Notes: a model not told the origin generated them from the sequence alone. A stretch of 64,000 nt of DNA from Parasphingopyxis sp052168295 (GCF_052168295.1 NZ_JBQLZN010000089.1:62001-126000), one strand, 5' to 3'; numbered from the stretch's first letter, positions 8,989 through 18,099 are shown. Numbers and translations: made by a program.

Positions 8989-9243
8989 TCAGTGCTTACG
9001 ATCCTTTGGCGGATGCGGATCATTGCCTGGCGGAACCGTATCTGAGTCCCGGAATTTACCGTCACGGCCTTGGATCCGCACTTCGCCACCACCCAGGTTT
9101 TTCACAGTCCTTTTCGCCGCGGCCTCAGCCTCAGCTTGGGTGCGATGGACGCTGCTGGCACGATCACCGCCGCCCCTCTTCACCGCCCAGCCGTCATCAT
9201 GCTTTACCACGTAGCGATCTTTCGAAGTCGGCATTTCTGACAC
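8989..9243 (-). CDS. DUF2188 family protein
   Basis: An 84-residue protein that matches the DUF2188 pattern from memory: RYVVKHDDGWAVKRGG, the SSVHRTQAEAEAAAK segment and the end GRDGKFRDSDTVPPGNDPHPPKD. The family is widespread in bacteria and often associated with mobile or stress-related loci, but its function is not established. It is convergent with the MucR gene and appears monocistronic. Confidence 0.85.
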   Translation of the reverse strand: MSEMPTSKDRYVVKHDDGWAVKRGGGDRASSVHRTQAEAEAAAKRTVKNLGGGEVRIQGRDGKFRDSDTVPPGNDPHPPKDRKH

Positions 9244-9415
9244 ACTCCCATTTCATACAGCGCGATAATCTAGCGCCTATCGCAACTTGGGAACAGATAT
9301 CGAACACTCAAGATTGAGCAGACCGAAACTTTTGAACCGTTTCGGAGGAAAAACTGCTTGATTTCGCGCAAGCTTGCTCGGCTCCTACCGTCTTAGGCGC
9401 GAGGAAGATGAAACC

Positions 9416-10012
9416 GTGGCGCAGAAGAACGATGGGGGAGCAGGCTGCCTGGCGATCGGTGCAGTCATACTCGGCATCTATCTGCTGAGCCAATGCGGCA
9501 CGAGCCCAAGCGACACATCTGCACGCGATCACCAAGCAAGAGATTGGTACTACGCAACAGTCGACGGACTGCGCTGCCGCGAAGCGCCCACTACATCATC
9601 GAACATTCTCTCGACGCTCACGCGCGGACAACGCGTGTCGGTCATCGAGATACAATCAGGATGGGCGCTGATTGATCGTGTGCAGGACTGCTGGTCCTCG
9701 ATGGACTATCTCTCGCGATCCCAGCCAGTCGATGATGATAGCCCGGCCGATTCAGAGCCAGCACGGCTTGTAGCGGAGACGCCCCCACCCTCCCCTCAAA
9801 TGTCAGATTCACAAATTCGCCGCGAAATCCTTCAGCGATCGCGATCGATGTCTTCGGGACGATGCGATTGCCCCGACGATCGAATGCGCAATGGACGCCG
9901 GTGCGGAGGCAACAGCGCCTGGTCCCGGCCGGGCGGGCGCTCACCGATCTGTTACCCCGGCGATGTTTCGCAGTCGGCCATCGACGCTTACCGGCGGCGC
10001 GAAGGCTTCTAA
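9416..10012 (+). CDS. Membrane-anchored SH3b-domain protein
   Basis: 198 residues from a GTG at 9416 that follows GAGGAAG at good spacing; the longer frame from 9374 lacks a ribosome site. A single transmembrane segment is near the N-terminus (CLAIGAVILGIYLLSQC). A bacterial SH3 domain follows (ATVDGLRCREAPTTSS, then RGQRVSVIEI and GWALIDR). The C-terminus has the Cys-containing motif CDCPDDRMRNGRRCGG ... SRPGG ... CYPGDVS, a tail that recurs in alphaproteobacterial envelope and nuclease proteins and may bind metal or form disulphides. Probably an envelope protein facing the periplasm; partner unknown. Confidence 0.75.
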   Translation: MAQKNDGGAGCLAIGAVILGIYLLSQCGTSPSDTSARDHQARDWYYATVDGLRCREAPTTSSNILSTLTRGQRVSVIEIQSGWALIDRVQDCWSSMDYLSRSQPVDDDSPADSEPARLVAETPPPSPQMSDSQIRREILQRSRSMSSGRCDCPDDRMRNGRRCGGNSAWSRPGGRSPICYPGDVSQSAIDAYRRREGF

Positions 10013-10253
10013 GGTGAAGATGCCTACACAAACTACGACGCGAGCCTCATCCAGGTCATGGTAAACAGGTAACGAGCAGTTATCTGAGCTAGCACAGACG
10101 CCGCGGCTATCGCGTGAGCACCGAATTCTGTCCGAATTGCTTTGACAAGAAACACAAATCAAATAAGAGACGCTTGAAAGTTTGACCTGCATCAATATAC
10201 GGCTTTTCGATCGCTATAAATCGACCAATACCTAAAAGAAGGGGCGCATTCTA

Positions 10254-10751
10254 ATGTTCAAAACACGAATTCTTGCTGTCGTAGCGGTTATGGGAATAAC
10301 GCTGTCCGCCTGTGCGAGCAGCAGCAACATGATTTTGACACCCAACACATCGGAATATCGCACGAGCAACGTGACGCTAGAGTATGGTGGCGGAACCGTT
10401 GAGGTTGAGCAGGAATCTGTTGTCGAACTGCAGCGATATATGCGCGAAGAGTTTTTCGATCCCGAACGCGGCGCCATCTTTAGCGAGGGCGAAGGTCTGC
10501 GGGTTCAATATGGCTTCGTTACATTTGACGAAGGTTCGCAAGCGGCTCGCTATTTTCTGGGAATCGTCGGTGGAGGTGAAGCAGAGATGACCGTTCGCGC
10601 TCGCTTCTACGACGCCGAAGGAAATCTCCTCGCCGAGATTCAACCGACGGGTCGCGTTAGCGGCGGCTTCTTCGGAGGCGATGCAGGTTCGGCGTTGCGG
10701 AACATCGCGATTGAAACCGCCGAATATGCGGCGGCAAATTTCGCGCAATAA
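10254..10751 (+). CDS. DUF4410-like lipoprotein
   Basis: 165 residues with a lipoprotein signal ending in the lipobox LSAC (residues about 18-21). The mature part matches the DUF4410 pattern: EGLRVQYGFVTFDEGSQAARY, then a Gly-rich GIVGGGEAEMTVRARFYD and a terminal SGGFFGGDAGSALRN. DUF4410 proteins are outer-membrane-targeted lipoproteins of unknown function. The 241 nt upstream (10013-10253) contain no gene that I can see, only leader/promoter sequence. A GAAGGGG ribosome site precedes the ATG. Confidence 0.8.
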   Translation: MFKTRILAVVAVMGITLSACASSSNMILTPNTSEYRTSNVTLEYGGGTVEVEQESVVELQRYMREEFFDPERGAIFSEGEGLRVQYGFVTFDEGSQAARYFLGIVGGGEAEMTVRARFYDAEGNLLAEIQPTGRVSGGFFGGDAGSALRNIAIETAEYAAANFAQ

Positions 10752-10826
10752 CTATTGTGAACCGCCAGTGATCCGTGCCGCCTTTCCATGGTTCAGAATA
10801 AACGCTAGGCGACCGCGGACGAGAAA

Positions 10827-12266
10827 TTGAGCGGCGATGATCAGGAAGAACGCATCGTTCGAGAGAACATGCGAATGTTGCGAGCACGTCTAAGACGCGG
10901 TCCATCTGCGGCTATTGGACAAAGAGATCGCATCGCCAAAGGCCGTTTCGCAAAGCGAAAAGCTCGAGAGCTTCTTGCTGCGGCTAGAACCGAGCCGCGC
11001 GTACCACTCAAAATCTCTCAAATGCTGGCAACATTTCGCCGATCTCCGATTCTCGATGGATTGCTCCCGGAGAGACGGGAACGCTGGCTGCCGATTCTCG
11101 CTCGATCTCGTTTTGGAGAAATCGAAGATTTCGACTTCGAGAAATTCTCTTTGCTGAAGAATCCAAACGATACTCTCGCGCAGTTCCGTAGCCTGGCGGA
11201 ACTGGAAACGAGGGCACTCAATGCGCGCATCAATTTTCACGATGAGTATGTCGAAGATATCGGAAGCTATCTAGTGCTTAGCGAAGTCTGGCCAGTCCTC
11301 CGCCACATGGCTCGCGGAGGTTCTATGAACGCTCCTGTACAGCGGGTTTTGGCTAAAATGAACGTCGGCCAGGACTTGAAAGTGAATTTCAATGCAGTGA
11401 AAGGTTCCGAGGCGGATCTCCGCGACATTTGGACAATGCCAGTCCAAAGACGACATGCCCTCCGGCAAGCTCGATCGGATGAAGCCTTTCTAAGACCGCA
11501 GAAACTGGAAGTGGCCATCGATCATTTTGCGGCTCTCGTCGATGAGTGGCTTGGCATTGATCAGTTTGACATGGAATTGACAGAAGAAGGCAGATCAAAG
11601 CTGAAACGGATTTTCGGGGAACTGCTCGACAACGCGGAGAGACATAGCGTTGCCGAATCTCGAGATGGTGACTGGACAATGGCGGCATTCATGGCGCGAC
11701 GCTGGAATGACGAAAAACAGGAATATCAATACATCTGCCGGGTCGCAGTAATGAGCATCGGCCAGTCTATAGCCAACAGCTTTGATGGGGCGCATCCGAG
11801 AATTCGAGAGGCCGCGGAAAACTATGCTAAGAAACATCGTAGCCGACGGCGCTCGCAGTCCGCTGAAACGCTCATGACGCTCTTTGCCCTTCAGGATATG
11901 GTGACGACTGATCCTGAGGCGTTCGGCAGCGGCGGAACCGGCATGATGTTCGTGCTAGACTTTTTTAGCGAGTTGGGCGGGACTGAAGACATCTTGATCG
12001 ATCCTCGGCTCACAATTGTTTCCGGTAGATCGTGCATTATGCTGCGTCGTCCCCATATAAAGGGGGAGCGCAGACCGGCGGAGAATGGTAAGGTCCAACC
12101 TCGCTTGCTTTGGTGCAACGAGTCGAACTCATATGATGAGCGGCCCGACCCGGAGTTTGTTTTTGATCTAGAGAACGAATTCAGAGGCACCTTAGTGACG
12201 ATGGCATTCACACTTGATTTAGCCTACCTTCGACAAAGTTTGCGGGACGAGAACAATGGAGAATGA
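10827..12266 (+). CDS. GHKL/HATPase-fold ATP-binding protein
   Basis: 479 residues from a TTG start. The C-terminal half carries GHKL-type motifs: N-box GELLDNAERHS with Asn at about residue 269, and a Gly-rich lid GSGGTGM at 367-373. There is no His-kinase phosphoacceptor domain or receiver domain. The N-terminal half (1-220) is basic then helical and unrecognised. The downstream STAS-like gene overlaps its end by 11 nt. The ATPase plus STAS-like pairing recalls anti-sigma/anti-anti-sigma partner switching, but could also be a defence or stress-sensor unit; function is unproven. GC is lower than in the core genome. Confidence 0.7.
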   Translation: MSGDDQEERIVRENMRMLRARLRRGPSAAIGQRDRIAKGRFAKRKARELLAAARTEPRVPLKISQMLATFRRSPILDGLLPERRERWLPILARSRFGEIEDFDFEKFSLLKNPNDTLAQFRSLAELETRALNARINFHDEYVEDIGSYLVLSEVWPVLRHMARGGSMNAPVQRVLAKMNVGQDLKVNFNAVKGSEADLRDIWTMPVQRRHALRQARSDEAFLRPQKLEVAIDHFAALVDEWLGIDQFDMELTEEGRSKLKRIFGELLDNAERHSVAESRDGDWTMAAFMARRWNDEKQEYQYICRVAVMSIGQSIANSFDGAHPRIREAAENYAKKHRSRRRSQSAETLMTLFALQDMVTTDPEAFGSGGTGMMFVLDFFSELGGTEDILIDPRLTIVSGRSCIMLRRPHIKGERRPAENGKVQPRLLWCNESNSYDERPDPEFVFDLENEFRGTLVTMAFTLDLAYLRQSLRDENNGE

Positions 12267-12597
12267 CGTGATCGATCTTGCTGAGTTGACCGATGGAGGA
12301 AGGATTGCGAACCTTTCTGGCCGGCATCGGGGATTGGCTGCGATGACAAAGTTTGGCCTGGATTGGACGAATGCTGAAAGCGTCCGACCAATGGAAGTGA
12401 TTGTACCTGATACCATTGACAGCATTACACCTTCGTTCATCCAGGGCATGTTCGGCAAAACGTTCGAGATTCTCGGGCACAGCCGCGATGCGTTCTACGG
12501 GAAGTTTCAGTTTCGAGCGTCGCCATCCATTGCCGACCAAGTCGAACGTGGAGTGACCGCAATTCTGACGAGCCGAGATTTGCGAGACATCCATTAG
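12256..12597 (+). CDS. STAS-like protein (DUF4325 type)
   Basis: 113 residues. The region IDSITPSFIQGMFGKTFEIL ... FYGKFQFRA matches the STAS-like DUF4325 pattern (strand, SF-x2-G helix, strand), as I know it. It overlaps the GHKL ATPase gene by 11 nt and is followed 12 nt later by the membrane-anchored protein, so the three form one transcription unit. A direct partnership with the ATPase is inferred from that coupling. A conserved phosphorylatable Ser as in SpoIIAA cannot be assigned with certainty. Confidence 0.7.
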   Translation: MENDVIDLAELTDGGRIANLSGRHRGLAAMTKFGLDWTNAESVRPMEVIVPDTIDSITPSFIQGMFGKTFEILGHSRDAFYGKFQFRASPSIADQVERGVTAILTSRDLRDIH

Positions 12598-12609
12598 GGA
12601 TCATGTGCA

Positions 12610-13161
12610 ATGTCGGTTTCGCCGTGGGTGCCGATCTTTATCTCGCTAGCCACGGCGGCGTTCTCAGCTTTCACTTGGTTTCACACCGACCGAGAAGCAA
12701 AATCGCTTCGAAACGACGTATTTCGGCACGAGCGATGGAGCGAGATTCGTCGCGACATCGAAGCCCGGCGAATTAACCTCGAAAATGCAATTGCCGACTA
12801 TCAGGACAATTCGCTCCACGCGCTCGGCAATGTCGATGCTCATAATCAACTGCGCGCTGCCTATCGCAGCCTTCTACGAGCCCATGCGCTTCTACAGCAG
12901 TCTACGGATCGAGCTGCTAGGTCGCCATATGTGAACGAACAAGAAAAATGGCGCGGTGTCACCTACGCGCCCGTCGTTCAGAACGAAACGCTGCTCGATA
13001 GAACCGGGGAACTACAAAACGCCGTTCTTCAACAAATCGATAATCGGCAAGGGCTAGAGCTGATCGTTGAACAAACCGTCAACGCGTTTCAGGGGATGAT
13101 CCGCGAACTGGACGACATGCTCACGATAGAAGACTGCCACCACGATCCGGACAAGATTTAA
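12610..13161 (+). CDS. Membrane-anchored helical protein, third gene of GHKL-STAS unit
   Basis: 183 residues with one N-terminal transmembrane segment (VPIFISLATAAFSAFTWF) followed by a cytoplasmic, mostly helical region rich in charged residues (RRDIEARRINLENAIADY and later RELDDMLTIED). This N-anchored helix layout is typical of small sensor or effector partners in operons of unknown function. It lies 12 nt after the STAS-like gene on the same strand. No family recognised; it may tether the ATPase/STAS pair to the membrane or act as its output. Confidence 0.65.
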   Translation: MSVSPWVPIFISLATAAFSAFTWFHTDREAKSLRNDVFRHERWSEIRRDIEARRINLENAIADYQDNSLHALGNVDAHNQLRAAYRSLLRAHALLQQSTDRAARSPYVNEQEKWRGVTYAPVVQNETLLDRTGELQNAVLQQIDNRQGLELIVEQTVNAFQGMIRELDDMLTIEDCHHDPDKI

Positions 13162-13256
13162 ATCGCTTCTTACTGATACGTCGAGCCAGGTTCTGGCCGG
13201 AGGCGCTCGCCCCGACCGAGCGCTCTCTGAACCCATCAAATCGATCCAAGAACAGC

Positions 13257-15914
13257 TTAGCGATCGTCGAAGGCTCTCTCAATTCTATCCCGAAGAAACC
13301 GCTTTGATTTGGCCGAAGATCTCACTTTGTAACCCCTCACAATCGTTTCCGTTTCCTCCGGCGCGTCCGTCTGGCCTTTGAACTGATCGGGCAGGTCATC
13401 CTCGGTCAAGAACAGGATTTTGGCCCGTTCGGAATCGGAAAGCGCCGCGACAATGTGCTTCTCGAGCGACTTTCGATGCCGTGCGGATCCGGCGACCAGC
13501 CATATTTTATCTGCCCCGAACCGCAGGCATTTTTGCACATTCAGAAGCTCATGCTCACGCGTCGTCGTGACCGATACCTCGACGCAGATGATCTCACTGT
13601 CCTTGCGCAAGATCACATCGGCCCTGCCCTCGCCATCGAGGATCACTTCCTCGATACTAGCCCGATAGCCAGCCGCTTCGCCCAATTCCTTGACCAGCGC
13701 TTCAAGCTCGCGATGTCGGGCGCCGCCACCACCTTCCTTGGCGTAAACTGGTGCTGACGCCGGCTCGACTGGCAGTTCGGTCACGCCAGTGGACACCGCC
13801 TCTACCGTTTGCGGTTTTTCCGGTTCGCTGGACGGCTGACGCTCCGGCGATATGTCCGCGGGTGTTGAAGCGGGCGCTGGTGCCGGCTTGTCAGGCGGCG
13901 CGTCAGGTGATGACGGCGGTTCCGGCGATGGCGGATGTTGATCGGGCGGCAGGCCATATTTTTTCCGCGAACGCTCGATCAGCCTGGTATGCTCAGTTTC
14001 GGATAGCCGTCCGAGCCCTTCCACGAAACCAAGCGGTACCGCGAACGGCATCGCCTGCGGCGTGATGTTCTTTGCAAAGAGCGCGAAATTCGTCTGCGTT
14101 TCATCCTTTCTTTGGGCGAGGATAAACTGGCTATCCACCCGGAATTCCGATGCCAGCTTACTCGCATCCTGTGCGCTCACACCGCCCGCCAGTTTGATCG
14201 AAGTATTGGCGAGCACGCCAGACTTGCCGCTCGCAGACAGCTGATCGAGGTGCTGGTGGGCAATCGTGATCGCCCCACGATATTTGCGCACCTGGGCGAG
14301 CAGTCGGATCAGGGTCTGGTCGATCACCCCTTCCGCTTCGTCCAAATAGATGAAGGTGTCAGTGCGCGCGATCGGTGCAATGGCGGCGCGCCGCATGAGC
14401 CCCTGCCCCAATAGCGCCACCATCATGCGAGCAAAGATGTGCGAGCCCTCTTCGCCCAGATACTCCTTCGAAGTGTTGATGAAGATGATCTTGCCGGAGA
14501 GCATCGCTTCGTCGAGCTTCACCGTATTCATGGTTGCAGAGAACACCCGGTCGAGCGCTCGATTGGAAAGCACGCCCCACAGCCTTGCCAGTATTTGCTG
14601 CTTGGTGGTGTTAAGCGACTTATCGAAGAAACGGGTTTCAAAAAATGTCCGGGCCGTGCCCGTCATTTGCACCATATACGGACGGTATCTCTCGCCATCT
14701 TCCATCAACTCGCGCAGCGTATGGATGTTGCCGCCGGGTATCTGCATTAGAAGCAGCCCCAGATAGCGAAACAAGGTCGCCTGACGACTGGTCAATTCGC
14801 TGCCAAGCAAAGCATCGAAGAAATACTCAAACAGCTCGATCGTATTGTTCTCTATCGTTTCCTGAGCGCGGCGGTCAGCACCCTCGACCTGGGAAATATC
14901 GAACAGGTTGAGGCCCACCGGACATTCGCTGTCGGTCGGATCGATGAAGATGGCGCGCTGGCCCAAGCGCCCATCTCCGAACGGTTCGAGCCGAGACAGG
15001 TTATTGAGAAGTGTTCCGTCCGGATCCATCACCACAACCGATTGTTTCCGCTTCAAAGCGCGGCGCAGATCATCTTGGATCAGATATTGCAGTAGCTGCG
15101 TCTTGCCGTGCCCCGTACCGCCGATGATATGCATATGCTCGAACCGCACATCTTGCGGGATGGGGATCGGCACCGGCGTCCGAAACAGGCCCTGGAAATA
15201 AGTCCAATTGGTATAGAGATCGGACAGCTCTTCAGACGAAAGGTTCTTTTGCTCGTACGGATGTACGAGCTGGCGTTTCGTGGTGTGGCGATCCTCCCAG
15301 TCGATGCCCGATGCAATGCAGTAGCGTTTTTCAAAATGCTCGCGGGCTTTCGCAAACAAGCCGGCATCAGCAACATCGTTATCGTAGAAGGCCACTATCA
15401 GTTGCGAGAGGAAGGCCGGAAAATCGTCGATAAAGGTGGCCAGTGGCGCTTCCGGGCTAAGCACGGTTTCATGCGGCACCGAGCCGTCCGGGGCCGGATC
15501 GATCAGCAGGTTAACCGGCAACCGATCGATGATGCTGTGCAGAACCTGCTTCAGCTTGTTTCGCCACAGTCCCAGATAATGGTCTTCGTTTTGGTAGATA
15601 TGTACGGCGTGACGCAAAAGCGCCCGCACCTCGACCTCGTCTTCGAGCGTCTCCTGTGGTTCATGAAGCCGCTCAACGTCGATGCAGAACGGCTCATGCA
15701 GAAGCAGGTTGAGACCGATGTCCGCCAGCTTCGACACCATGCCCGAAGACAGGCACAGATCCGACTCGTCGCAGACCTCAACCAATATATCGATTATGAA
15801 GTCCTGGCTTGCCCGGAGCGAGCGCAGCTTGGTGCGTTCACGCAGCCGTGTGACTTCGCCGATCAGGCGAACGGTTTCTTGTTCATCTCTCGATCGAGAC
15901 GAAAACCAGCCCAT
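13257..15914 (-). CDS. HerA/VirD4-like ATPase with C-terminal nuclease-like domain
   Basis: 885 residues. The central ATPase has Walker A GGTGHGKT at about 264-271 and Walker B TFIYLDEAEG, with an AHQHLDQL sensor stretch typical of TraD/TrwB/HerA-type DNA-pumping motors. A Pro-rich linker (about 640-715) leads to a C-terminal domain at about 726-800 with the PD-(D/E)xK-like pattern GRADVIL ... ICVEVSVTT; the expected catalytic Lys is replaced by Ser, so it may bind rather than cut DNA. No relaxase or type IV secretion genes accompany it. The start directly abuts the stop of the 131-residue gene (TGAATG). Probably a DNA-translocating component of the mobile element. Confidence 0.8.
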   Translation of the reverse strand: MGWFSSRSRDEQETVRLIGEVTRLRERTKLRSLRASQDFIIDILVEVCDESDLCLSSGMVSKLADIGLNLLLHEPFCIDVERLHEPQETLEDEVEVRALLRHAVHIYQNEDHYLGLWRNKLKQVLHSIIDRLPVNLLIDPAPDGSVPHETVLSPEAPLATFIDDFPAFLSQLIVAFYDNDVADAGLFAKAREHFEKRYCIASGIDWEDRHTTKRQLVHPYEQKNLSSEELSDLYTNWTYFQGLFRTPVPIPIPQDVRFEHMHIIGGTGHGKTQLLQYLIQDDLRRALKRKQSVVVMDPDGTLLNNLSRLEPFGDGRLGQRAIFIDPTDSECPVGLNLFDISQVEGADRRAQETIENNTIELFEYFFDALLGSELTSRQATLFRYLGLLLMQIPGGNIHTLRELMEDGERYRPYMVQMTGTARTFFETRFFDKSLNTTKQQILARLWGVLSNRALDRVFSATMNTVKLDEAMLSGKIIFINTSKEYLGEEGSHIFARMMVALLGQGLMRRAAIAPIARTDTFIYLDEAEGVIDQTLIRLLAQVRKYRGAITIAHQHLDQLSASGKSGVLANTSIKLAGGVSAQDASKLASEFRVDSQFILAQRKDETQTNFALFAKNITPQAMPFAVPLGFVEGLGRLSETEHTRLIERSRKKYGLPPDQHPPSPEPPSSPDAPPDKPAPAPASTPADISPERQPSSEPEKPQTVEAVSTGVTELPVEPASAPVYAKEGGGGARHRELEALVKELGEAAGYRASIEEVILDGEGRADVILRKDSEIICVEVSVTTTREHELLNVQKCLRFGADKIWLVAGSARHRKSLEKHIVAALSDSERAKILFLTEDDLPDQFKGQTDAPEETETIVRGYKVRSSAKSKRFLRDRIERAFDDR

Positions 15915-16310
15915 TCATTCGTCTCGGGGGAAGGTAACCACCTCTTCGCCACCGAAGGTCTGGCAAGTCATGAGAACCGTATGGAAAACTCCGGCCGCCG
16001 CCTTGATCTGCTCCTCTGCCTCCAGCATTTCTATAATGTCTTTGCACTCTACGCGCCGGCCGCTCACTAGATCATTGACCGTGAACATGCGCCCGGTGGA
16101 ACGCGCCGCAACTGCTACCGCGAGCTGTTTGAACGCACCTGAGCTGGCCATCGCATCGGCAACCGATTGCTTTTCATAGATGACAGTCTTGCCGAGCTTG
16201 TATTTCTGGACATATTCCTCTTCTTGGCTGGTCAGCTTGCTGCGCACGTCCAGTATGAACTTGACGCCGCCCAAGCCGGACTTTTGCGAGCGAGACAATA
16301 GCAATTCCAT
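15915..16310 (-). CDS. Partner of the HerA-like ATPase, unknown function
   Basis: 131 residues, beginning MELLLSRSQKSGLGG and continuing with a beta-rich then helical composition (DVRSKLTSQEEEYVQKYKLG). It ends immediately before the ATG of the HerA/VirD4-like ATPase with no spacer, which indicates tight co-expression. I have a weak impression that similar small proteins accompany such ATPases in integrated elements, but I cannot name a family. It may be a regulatory or DNA-binding subunit. Confidence 0.65.
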   Translation of the reverse strand: MELLLSRSQKSGLGGVKFILDVRSKLTSQEEEYVQKYKLGKTVIYEKQSVADAMASSGAFKQLAVAVAARSTGRMFTVNDLVSGRRVECKDIIEMLEAEEQIKAAAGVFHTVLMTCQTFGGEEVVTFPRDE

Positions 16311-16336
16311 AATTTCCCCCTAAGCCGGAAAACGGC

Positions 16337-16555
16337 CTACGCTCTGAGCCAAGCGATCAGTCCGTAGAGCAGCAAACCGCACATAACGACCAGCAGCAGC
16401 GTGAATTCGATCTCGATCGCACTGGGCTTTTTCACGCTAAGTGCATGGCATGACTGCCAGCTGGGAGGAATGAGCAAACGCATCCAAAATGCATCTAATC
16501 CGCCGTATAGGATCAGCGGCTGAATCCAAGTTCCTATCACTATCGACACGCGCAC
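16337..16555 (-). CDS. Small putative membrane protein
   Basis: A 72-residue frame with two hydrophobic segments (IVIGTWIQPLILYGGL and EFTLLLVVMCGLLLYGLIAWL). There is no ATG; the start would be GTG at 16555 or 16549, and the frame is open further upstream into the neighbouring gene. The ribosome site is weak. The hydrophobic pattern and position between co-oriented genes argue for a real small membrane protein, but this is uncertain. Confidence 0.45.
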   Translation of the reverse strand: MRVSIVIGTWIQPLILYGGLDAFWMRLLIPPSWQSCHALSVKKPSAIEIEFTLLLVVMCGLLLYGLIAWLRA

Positions 16556-16629
16556 GAACCGCTCTGCACCATCGCGAGCTGCTACGAATGTGTCGATTGT
16601 TTCAGATACGATTATCTGCCCGAAGAGGT

Positions 16630-16998
16630 TTACAGGCCGCGGGGAATACCGCCGTCGGCATTCGGATCGATCAGATGACTAATGCCAGCGGCCCTGATCT
16701 CGCCCATAACGCCGCCGCATAGCTGCAAGACGTCACGACGATAGACTATAACTCCCGATCCTCGCGCATCTTCGCGCGCTTGCCGCTCACGGCGGACGGC
16801 CTCGGCCTCTTCTTCGTTTCTCCCGATTTCCGCCTCGCACGCCTCCGCCGCTTCCCAGCGGGCCCGGCTGAGATTGGTTTCCGCTTTCTCGCTCCAGGTC
16901 ATCTCCTCCCAGCTCCGGCCGAACGGCGATCCCGCATCGCTACACCCCGAGAGCACCACGGCGATTCCAACAAAACCAATCTTCCGTATGCTGTTCAC
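16630..16998 (-). CDS. Small lipoprotein, unknown function
   Basis: 122 residues with a lipoprotein signal and lipobox LSGC at residues 17-20. The mature part is highly charged and helical (EEAEAVRRERQAREDARG). The GTG start overlaps the stop of the DUF805 gene (GTGA), so the two are coupled. Envelope-located; no family recognised. Confidence 0.7.
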   Translation of the reverse strand: MNSIRKIGFVGIAVVLSGCSDAGSPFGRSWEEMTWSEKAETNLSRARWEAAEACEAEIGRNEEEAEAVRRERQAREDARGSGVIVYRRDVLQLCGGVMGEIRAAGISHLIDPNADGGIPRGL

Positions 16999-17492
16999 GA
17001 GACGTCGCCACGATCAGAGGAACCGACCGGATCGCCAAAGCGGTTGGTATCAGCGTCAGCCCCCAAGACAGCGAGACCGGCGATTAGAACGGGCAAGGCC
17101 GGGAAGAACAACAATCCGCCAAGGCCCAAAACCATGAGCAACCATTTGCCGGAAAAGCCTGCATCATGCAGTCGCCTGACCATGGACGACAGTGTGAGGA
17201 GAAACGGCAGAATGATCCCGAGAAACGCAAATTTGAAACCGGTGATGGCGGCCTGCCGGTTTAGCGCTTCGCGTTGCTCCCAATAGAGGTAATCGCCGGC
17301 CAAGTGCGGTCCCGTACGCTCGTTAAGCGCCTCATAGACATTGATGAAATCTTCCAGGAACAGGAAGGCGCTAATGATCAACAGCGAAAGAAAGACGGCG
17401 AGATAATAGGTGAGGAATTGCCGCTTGCTATCCCTCCCCTCAAAGTTGGTGACGTTCCTAAACCCATGCTGCAATATTTGCTGAAAATCCAT
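16995..17492 (-). CDS. DUF805 family membrane protein
   Basis: 165 residues. It shows the DUF805 pattern: FEGRDSKRQF at the start, several hydrophobic helices, the RRLHDAGFSGKW motif in the loop and a terminal TNRFGDP. Inner-membrane protein, probably four transmembrane helices; function not established. An AGGGGC ribosome site precedes the ATG. It is translationally coupled to the small lipoprotein downstream. Confidence 0.85.
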   Translation of the reverse strand: MDFQQILQHGFRNVTNFEGRDSKRQFLTYYLAVFLSLLIISAFLFLEDFINVYEALNERTGPHLAGDYLYWEQREALNRQAAITGFKFAFLGIILPFLLTLSSMVRRLHDAGFSGKWLLMVLGLGGLLFFPALPVLIAGLAVLGADADTNRFGDPVGSSDRGDVS

Positions 17493-17555
17493 CGACTGCC
17501 CCTGCCCTGCGAATCCAAATTCACGCGTCTTTTCCGATCGAATGTGGATTGGTAC

Positions 17556-17960
17556 CTACGCGCCAAATCTGGCTTGCAAGGCGCTGCGAAATTCACGGAT
17601 GCGCTCCTGCGATCGTTCGGCTCCGGCGGTCGCCCGGCCGCCGGCGGAATAAAATTGGATCTCGACCGTCCGTCCGTCGGGTTGCAGGGAGACATATAGT
17701 TGGACGGTGTAGGAGCGACCCATGATGACGCTCTCACCGAAGTTTGGCTGATCGCTCAGCTGCACCAGGTTCTCGGCGCGATTGCCGCCCGTATATTGAT
17801 ACCCCAGCTCTTCACCGACTGCGATTACGGTATCGACGAAGTTCGCCGGCTCGTTTGCCAAGACCATCTGTTCAGTCGTCGAGAACTGTCCGCTAGTCCC
17901 GCTAAAGGTTGCGCAGGCGGTTAGCGATACCAGTGCTACGCATATTAAAATTGCCCGCAT
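17556..17960 (-). CDS. Lipoprotein of unknown function
   Basis: 134 residues from the ATG at 17960, which follows a good GGGAGGG ribosome site; the longer frame to 18107 lacks one. The signal ends in the lipobox LTAC at about residues 12-15. The mature part has an alternating strand pattern (SYTVQLYVSLQPDGRTVEIQFY) and resembles small DUF-type outer-membrane lipoproteins. Divergent from the Xre gene at 18100. Confidence 0.7.
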   Translation of the reverse strand: MRAILICVALVSLTACATFSGTSGQFSTTEQMVLANEPANFVDTVIAVGEELGYQYTGGNRAENLVQLSDQPNFGESVIMGRSYTVQLYVSLQPDGRTVEIQFYSAGGRATAGAERSQERIREFRSALQARFGA

Positions 17961-18028
17961 AGATGACCCTCCCAAAGCAAAAAGCCGCAATCTCGGCCTT
18001 GCTGGATCAGGCCGTATGGGAAGTTCGT

Positions 18029-18058
18029 ATATGAGAACATCGCATATGACAATATCGC
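18029..18058. repeat. Two tandem 15-bp repeats, possible operator
   Basis: ATATGAGAACATCGC at 18029-18043 is followed directly by ATATGACAATATCGC at 18044-18058 (13 of 15 bases equal). They lie between the divergent lipoprotein and Xre genes, 42 nt before the Xre ATG, where an autoregulatory operator would be expected. The role is inferred from position only. Confidence 0.5.
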
Positions 18059-18099
18059 ATTTAGCGAGACTGCTGGATGAACTCAGAAGGCTCCAGCAG

